This document shows, one piece after another, positions 59,313-64,000 of a DNA stretch of 64,000 nucleotides (positions within the stretch are counted from its first letter, which is position 1; every line of letters starts with the position of its first letter). Made by a program: the position numbers and the translations under genes. The stretch lies in assembly GCA_963974345.1 (NCBI GenBank), contig CAXBBW010000005.1, forward strand, positions 124,001 to 188,000, written 5' to 3'. The stretch comes from RHLJ01 sp963974345 (lineage in GTDB: Bacteria; Bacteroidota; Rhodothermia; Balneolales; Balneolaceae). Below the pieces are notes generated by a model. That model had not been told where the DNA came from, ran no database searches, and saw only the letters and a program-made list of their open reading frames with translations.

Positions 59313-60851
59313 CTAAAACCTATATTTAATACCAACTGTCACATTAATGTGAGTAATTGTTTCATCGATACTCTCAAATCTCTCTTGACCAGTTTGAGAG
59401 TCGATGTATCCATATAAGATAGAACGATCATTCCAACCTGTATATTGCGTTGTAATATCCATATACAGTTCTCTAGACAAAGGAATCCCAAAACCTCCAG
59501 AAAGGACAATCTTATCCGCACTATATTTAGTACTCTTTCCAGGTAAGAAGCCTAAACCACCACGGAGTTCGAACCCTGTTTTTGATTTGAATTTTAAACC
59601 TGCTTTTAGGTTGTTAACAAGCTTATAATCTGAAGATATCAAGCTATCAAATACTGCTTCTTGCTCTCTTAAGAATGCAACATCTCTAAAACTTAATTCA
59701 GAATCTCTGGTTAAATCTATACTGGTATTTCTGTAATCTATAATTTCGGAAGAAACTGAAACTGTAAAACCTCCAATATTTTCTATAGCGGCTCCAAGAT
59801 TTAACTGACCTGGATTCTGAACTGAATAGCTATAATCACCATCAAATTCATCAAAAAATGAAGGAGCTTCATTATCAAGTGAGGTACTAATAGAAGAATT
59901 GTACTCTTCAGTAATCATCATTTTTGATGGGATTTTGATACTAGCTCCTAGGTTAAAATTAGAATGGATTTTATAAAGAATACCAGCATTAATATTAGCC
60001 CCAACAATTTCTGAGTTGTATCTATCCTCTACGAGTATATCATAAATATCTGTATCTCCATCCACTGTAGGTATAAACTCTCCATTATAGCTTTCCTCAC
60101 TATCCCATTCTAAGAAATTACGTTCATAACTATATGTTCCATATACTAACCCAAGAGATGCTCCTACAAATAAATTTCGTTGAATTTCCATCGCTGCAAA
60201 AATGGAATATTCTCCTAAGGAACCTCTCTGTTTGATCTCAGCATTTTGCTGAATGCCTAAATATTCTCCAGGAGCAAATCCTATTCTAAAAATAGATTCA
60301 AGTGAAGTTTCCTCTACATCTTCATAATCTATCGCATATGTTTCAAAAGCAATATTGTAATAGTCGCTATTTTCATTTTTAAAAGCGTCAGTGATAGAAC
60401 TCCTCGTATTAAATACACCTAATGTATTCGTTCTATTAATTTGATTATTCAAGGTATACCCACCACCAACAACTAAACTTCCTTGGTTAGTTGGTACTGC
60501 ATAAATCAACCCAATATTTCCGAATTTGGTATTCAAATTATCGTAAGATGAACTACTTCCTAAATAACTATTATTTTGTTCTGTAAGATTGGTAAGTAAC
60601 CCAGTATTAAAATAACTCATATTTATAAGTCCCATACTTGCTGGGTTATCTAAATAACTACCAAATCCATTTTGTGTAGCTACGGAAGGCAATATATTGG
60701 CGTTAGCATCACCATTTACATTAAAACCAATAAACTGTTGAGCAAGGCTTGAATATAGCATAGAGTTTTGTCCGTCCTGAGCTAAAACCATCGCAGGAGC
60801 AAATATTCCACCCATTAAGAGAGCTATTATTATCCTCTTCATTGTATCCAA
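59313..60851 (-). CDS. OMPP1/FadL-like outer-membrane protein
   Basis: The 512-residue exported protein has a signal peptide (about 1-25, MKRIIIALLMGGIFAPAMVLAQ from the second ATG at 60842) and repeated amphipathic strands, ending VTVGIKYRF with a terminal Phe as in outer-membrane barrels. The N-terminal DNPASMGLINMSYFNTG is the hatch-like start of the OMPP1/FadL/TodX group, which imports hydrophobic compounds; relatives in Bacteroidota include surface and adhesion-related proteins. It follows the Arg/Ser-rich lipoprotein gene by 16 bases and probably shares its transcript. Confidence 0.8.
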   Translation of the reverse strand: MDTMKRIIIALLMGGIFAPAMVLAQDGQNSMLYSSLAQQFIGFNVNGDANANILPSVATQNGFGSYLDNPASMGLINMSYFNTGLLTNLTEQNNSYLGSSSSYDNLNTKFGNIGLIYAVPTNQGSLVVGGGYTLNNQINRTNTLGVFNTRSSITDAFKNENSDYYNIAFETYAIDYEDVEETSLESIFRIGFAPGEYLGIQQNAEIKQRGSLGEYSIFAAMEIQRNLFVGASLGLVYGTYSYERNFLEWDSEESYNGEFIPTVDGDTDIYDILVEDRYNSEIVGANINAGILYKIHSNFNLGASIKIPSKMMITEEYNSSISTSLDNEAPSFFDEFDGDYSYSVQNPGQLNLGAAIENIGGFTVSVSSEIIDYRNTSIDLTRDSELSFRDVAFLREQEAVFDSLISSDYKLVNNLKAGLKFKSKTGFELRGGLGFLPGKSTKYSADKIVLSGGFGIPLSRELYMDITTQYTGWNDRSILYGYIDSQTGQERFESIDETITHINVTVGIKYRF

Positions 60852-60867
60852 TTATGTAGATTAGTGA

Positions 60868-62211
60868 TTAGTTTTTTCTCTTTGATCTGTCGCTAGAGCT
60901 AGATGATCTAGTTCCTGAACTAGAGCGAGAAGTACTATTACTACGAACGGATCTAGTAGACGAAGAACTACTGCGAGGAGGCGAACTACTTCTTACCGCT
61001 GAACTTCTTGAGCCTGAATTAGTTGATCTTGTCCGAATAATAGGTAGAGAATTTGAACGAGGTGGAGTTACAGTTCTTCTAATTGAGCTACTACCTGAAT
61101 TGTTAGATCGAATTGAATTGCCAATTGATCTAATAGTAGATGTCCCACTACTTCTGGTTCTTGTACTTCTAACTACTCCAGTTGGACTACTTGATCTTAT
61201 TCGATCAGTATTTCTTATAGTTGAAGAGCTACCATTTGAAGTCCGTGTTCTTCTTACACTAGAACCAGAATCATTCGTTCTTGTTCTTCGAACTGTTGAG
61301 GTACCAGTAGATCGAGTAGTATTTGTACCACTAGTTCTACCAGTATATCTAGATCCTGTAGAATTGGATCCAGTTCTGGTTACTCCTGTAGAAGAATCTA
61401 CCCCTAATCTCTTTGTAATTGCTGTGCTATTTCCCCCTGTTCGAGTTATAGAGGAATTCCCATTATTTCCATTACGTGTTCTATCACCACTGGTTGAATT
61501 GATTCCATTTCCTTTGGAATATAACCCCGTACTTCTTGGTCGTGTATTACTTCTATTATTTGTCCTATTGTAATCATTGTACACGATTAAAGTTGGATTG
61601 TAATATCCCCAACCATATCCATAATAATTATAGTCATAATAACCCCACCCTCTGTTATAGCCCCAATATCTACTATATCTTGGATAACCATAATGCCCTG
61701 TATAATAAGGGGTGCCGTGGTAGTAATAAAAATAGTCCCATCCACTCATGTAGCCAAAATAAAACCTAGAATTTATATGTCTTCTATTCCAACTACTTCT
61801 TCCTGAATAGTAAATATCATCTTCAGCATCTCTATAACCATCATCATAACCTTCCCAGTATAAATTATCTGCATAGTTATCTTCGTACCATCGTTCTGTT
61901 TCATAATCTTTATAGTATAGATTGGCCTCTTCTAAATCTTCTTCATAAACAGGGCTTTCGTCAATATACTCTTCTTCATATGCTTGATTAGCAGAAACTG
62001 TCGAATAAGGTTTGTCTGTTTGTTGTTCATTACTCCAATTATAACCAGCCTCAGCTTGTTCATTATCATCTCCCCAAGAATAATAAGTTTCAGAATCTTC
62101 TTGACTAGTTCTTGTAAACCCTTCGGTGCTTTGCAATTGAGTATAGCAACCAGTGAAAAATAGTGACAATGATGCTATTGTGAGACTGAGAATATTCTTA
62201 GAGGCTTTCAT
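60868..62211 (-). CDS. Lipoprotein with Tyr/Trp/Gly-rich and Arg/Ser/Thr-rich repeat regions
   Basis: The leader MKASKNILSLTIASLSLFFTGC has a good lipobox (Cys22). The mature protein has three zones: an acidic Glu/Tyr region (about 25-125), a very aromatic Tyr/Gly/Trp segment (about 130-210) such as GHYGYPRYSRYWGYNRGWGY, and about 230 residues of low-complexity Ser/Thr/Arg/Asn (SVRRTRTSNGSSS-type units) ending KRKN. No enzyme fold is seen. The last zone is probably disordered and strongly basic, which could bind DNA, polyanionic polysaccharide or LPS. It lies between the response regulator and OMPP1-like genes. Confidence 0.75.
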   Translation of the reverse strand: MKASKNILSLTIASLSLFFTGCYTQLQSTEGFTRTSQEDSETYYSWGDDNEQAEAGYNWSNEQQTDKPYSTVSANQAYEEEYIDESPVYEEDLEEANLYYKDYETERWYEDNYADNLYWEGYDDGYRDAEDDIYYSGRSSWNRRHINSRFYFGYMSGWDYFYYYHGTPYYTGHYGYPRYSRYWGYNRGWGYYDYNYYGYGWGYYNPTLIVYNDYNRTNNRSNTRPRSTGLYSKGNGINSTSGDRTRNGNNGNSSITRTGGNSTAITKRLGVDSSTGVTRTGSNSTGSRYTGRTSGTNTTRSTGTSTVRRTRTNDSGSSVRRTRTSNGSSSTIRNTDRIRSSSPTGVVRSTRTRSSGTSTIRSIGNSIRSNNSGSSSIRRTVTPPRSNSLPIIRTRSTNSGSRSSAVRSSSPPRSSSSSTRSVRSNSTSRSSSGTRSSSSSDRSKRKN

Positions 62212-62297
62212 GCTGGCTCCTTTAGTGTATTTCTTATTACAATTTTAATATCACAAATAGATTCTTTCATTTATATAACATGATAATGTTACACATG

Positions 62298-62930
62298 TCA
62301 TATTTCTCCTCTTAATGACTTTGCAATTACCTCAGCTTTTGAGTTAACATGAAGCTTCTTATAAATATTGCGTATATGCGCCCTTACAGTATCGATAGAA
62401 ATATCGAATCGATCTGCTATCATTTTATAGCTCAAGCCATCAACAAGGCCATTTACAATGTCTTGTTCTCTTGAAGTAAGCATACTGTTTTCGTTTTTCT
62501 TTGGTGCTTGATCATTAAAGTGAGTGATTACCTTTCGTGCAATTTGAGGAGACATTGGAGCACCACCTTTCAGTAAATCTTCTACAGCTTCTTTAATTTC
62601 AGGAAGTGAAGTATGTTTTAATAAATAACCAGATGCACCAGCTTTAAGTGAATCAAAAATCTTGTGCGAATCATGATAGATTGTGAGCATAATAATATCG
62701 ATTTCAGGGTATTTCGATTTTATAATCTCCATCCCTTTAATCCCAGACATCCCTGGAAGTTGGATATCCATAAGCAACACATCAGGGTGTTGATGATCTT
62801 CAAGAAACTCAAGCATTTCTTCAACAGTATCAGTTGCAACAGGGCATTCTAAGCCTTCCTGCATATCTAAGTAACGTTGTATTAAATCTCTAATTTTTTT
62901 GTTGTCTTCTACAATCCCAACTATCGCCAT
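62298..62930 (-). CDS. NarL/FixJ (LuxR-type) response regulator
   Basis: The receiver domain starts MAIVGIVEDNKKIRD with Asp55 as phosphoacceptor in LLMDIQLPGMSG, and the conserved Lys lies in GYLLKHTSL. The C-terminal LuxR helix-turn-helix reads LTSREQDIVNGLVDGLSYKMIADRF and DTVRAHIRNIYKKL. It regulates transcription, perhaps of the downstream lipoprotein and OMPP1-like genes. It starts 12 bases after its cognate histidine kinase. Confidence 0.95.
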   Translation of the reverse strand: MAIVGIVEDNKKIRDLIQRYLDMQEGLECPVATDTVEEMLEFLEDHQHPDVLLMDIQLPGMSGIKGMEIIKSKYPEIDIIMLTIYHDSHKIFDSLKAGASGYLLKHTSLPEIKEAVEDLLKGGAPMSPQIARKVITHFNDQAPKKNENSMLTSREQDIVNGLVDGLSYKMIADRFDISIDTVRAHIRNIYKKLHVNSKAEVIAKSLRGEI

Positions 62931-62942
62931 TGTTTCTCCTTT

Positions 62943-64000
62943 TTAATTCAGTTTTCCCTTTAAGGTTACTGTAAATCCTTCATTATCATCGAAATTGAAC
63001 AATCCGCCAATTCGTTGCGCTCGCATTTCCATGTTACGCAATCCGTGCCCAGTTTTCTTTGTTCCTTTTCCTGTAGTTCCATTATCGTAAATTTTGAACA
63101 GATACTCTCCATTTTTTGAATGCATCTCAACAATCACTTCCTCTCCATTAGAGTACTTTGCAATATTATTTACTGCTTCTTTAAAAATTAAGTAAAGATT
63201 CTCTTTTACCGAAACAGGAAGCTTATTCTCCATTTTCAGCTCGTCAAATTTGTAGACTACCTTAAAATTCTTTGGCTCAAGAACATTTATTATGTAATCC
63301 TGCATTCTATCTGTTAAATCTCCAAGCGTATCATTTCGAGCATCAATAGACCAGACTATATCATCTAAACTAGTAACTACATGCCTACATTGTTTACCTA
63401 TTTGATTTAAGGATTTCTTGAATTCAGGCTCAACATGACTTGCTTGTAAGAAATCGGACTGCAAAGCAATTTCTGTTAAACTTGCGCCTACATCGTCATG
63501 AAGGTCACTTGCAATACGAACACGCATACGTTCAATATCTACCATTTTCATGTATTGGTAGTTCCGATAGAATAAATAAATGATCCCAACTATGGTTCCT
63601 ATAATAATCATGAAAAACCACCAGCTCAACCAAAAAGGTGGGGTAACTATAAACCGAACCAAAGCTATTTCTTCGCTCCATATTCCATTTGAATTTTTAG
63701 CATGTACCCTAAAAAAGTACTCCCCTGGTGGAAGTGATGGATATCTAGCAGTTCTTGAAGTTGTTTGTTGCCAATCAGGATCAATCCCACTTAGCAAATA
63801 TTCATAAGTAACTTGGTTTGGGGCTGTAAAGTTTAAACCAACAAAATCAATTTCAACAAAATTATTGTTATTAGGGAGCTGTATCCCAGAAGTCTCATAC
63901 TCTTTACCTGAAGCAATGAACTTTGAAATATGGATTCTAGGAGGTGTTTGATTTCCACTGTATGCAATGGGATCGAAATGACTAACCCCCTCCACACTTC
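62943..64000 (-). CDS. Sensor histidine kinase, 5' part beyond the right edge
   Basis: Only the C-terminal part (about 352 residues) is in the window and the frame is open to the edge. The first residues GVSHFDP fit the end of a two-component beta-propeller sensor. Then come a Y_Y_Y domain (FRVHAKNSNGIWSE), a membrane helix (about LSWWFFMIIIGTIVGIIYLF), a HisKA_3 region with the phosphoacceptor His in ASDLHDDVGASLTEIAL, and an ATPase domain (FKEAVNNIAKYS; GHGLRNMEMRAQRIGG). It phosphorylates the adjacent response regulator; the ligand is unknown, perhaps glycan-derived as for relatives. Confidence 0.92.
   Translation of the reverse strand, partial: SVEGVSHFDPIAYSGNQTPPRIHISKFIASGKEYETSGIQLPNNNNFVEIDFVGLNFTAPNQVTYEYLLSGIDPDWQQTTSRTARYPSLPPGEYFFRVHAKNSNGIWSEEIALVRFIVTPPFWLSWWFFMIIIGTIVGIIYLFYRNYQYMKMVDIERMRVRIASDLHDDVGASLTEIALQSDFLQASHVEPEFKKSLNQIGKQCRHVVTSLDDIVWSIDARNDTLGDLTDRMQDYIINVLEPKNFKVVYKFDELKMENKLPVSVKENLYLIFKEAVNNIAKYSNGEEVIVEMHSKNGEYLFKIYDNGTTGKGTKKTGHGLRNMEMRAQRIGGLFNFDDNEGFTVTLKGKLN

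Noticed and set aside
61100..61573. 157-codon plus-strand frame rich in Leu/Val/Pro
   Set aside because: It is the antisense image of the Arg/Ser/Thr-rich low-complexity region of the lipoprotein at 60868-62211.
1..64000. CRISPR array, tRNA, rRNA or insertion-sequence transposase
   Set aside because: I looked for regularly spaced repeats, tRNA-like cloverleaf ends and transposase motifs in the gaps and found none that I could support by eye.

Overview
This AT-rich window looks like chromosome from a marine member of the Bacteroidota/Balneolota group. The inference rests on a full-length SprA (type IX secretion outer-membrane translocon), a menFDHB menaquinone cluster, LptF/LptG, many lipoproteins with Bacteroidota-style lipoboxes, Bacteroidota-specific families (DUF4290, DUF3667, DUF6428, SIMPL) and AT-rich promoters with few strong Shine-Dalgarno sites. 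The phylum assignment is inferred. I see no rRNA, tRNA, CRISPR array, prophage or intact transposase gene.

Layout. 0-3 kb is a worn region: an AraC-type regulator cut by the left edge, two uncharacterised genes, gene remnants and a long non-coding gap. 3-11 kb carries two tandem GH16 glucanase lipoproteins, an exported Hint-domain protein, a pair of exported amino-acid enzymes (aminotransferase plus flavin amine oxidase), a membrane-anchored MutS-like ATPase overlapping a separate Smr gene, and a palindromic MITE-like element. 11.8-15.5 kb is a housekeeping run (folE, cysS, yidD, hisI) followed by a possible sugar-binding lipoprotein. At 15.6-20.2 kb a block of about 3.8 kb carrying a RibD-like reductase, a DUF1801 gene and an arsenic operon (arsR, DUF6428, arsC-like, ACR3) splits a decayed copy of a small membrane-protein gene. 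The intact sister copy lies just downstream, and a 10-bp direct repeat sits at both junctions.

20-28.7 kb holds a DUF3667 protein, an ATP-grasp enzyme overlapping a DEAD-box helicase, a short adhesin-head-like protein, an LCIB-type (theta-class) carbonic anhydrase homologue, a VOC protein, rsmI and lnt. sprA fills 28.7-35.9 kb on the minus strand. lptF and lptG follow, then a DUF3467 protein, a CBS/cysteine synthase, DUF4290, and the overlapping menF-menD-menH-menB operon.

45.5-64 kb contains a beta-propeller protein, a GNAT protein, grpE-dnaJ, an orphan TonB-dependent receptor, two SGNH hydrolases, a SIMPL protein, an ABC/FtsX exporter divergent from a TesA-like esterase, a CorA transporter, a FadL-like outer-membrane protein, a strongly biased Arg/Ser/Thr-rich lipoprotein, and a LuxR-type response regulator with its histidine kinase cut by the right edge.

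The most notable points are the arsenic block inserted into a duplicated gene, the LCIB-type carbonic anhydrase in an apparently non-photosynthetic setting, the exported Hint-domain protein, the split MutS2-like pair, and the exported aminotransferase/amine-oxidase pair.
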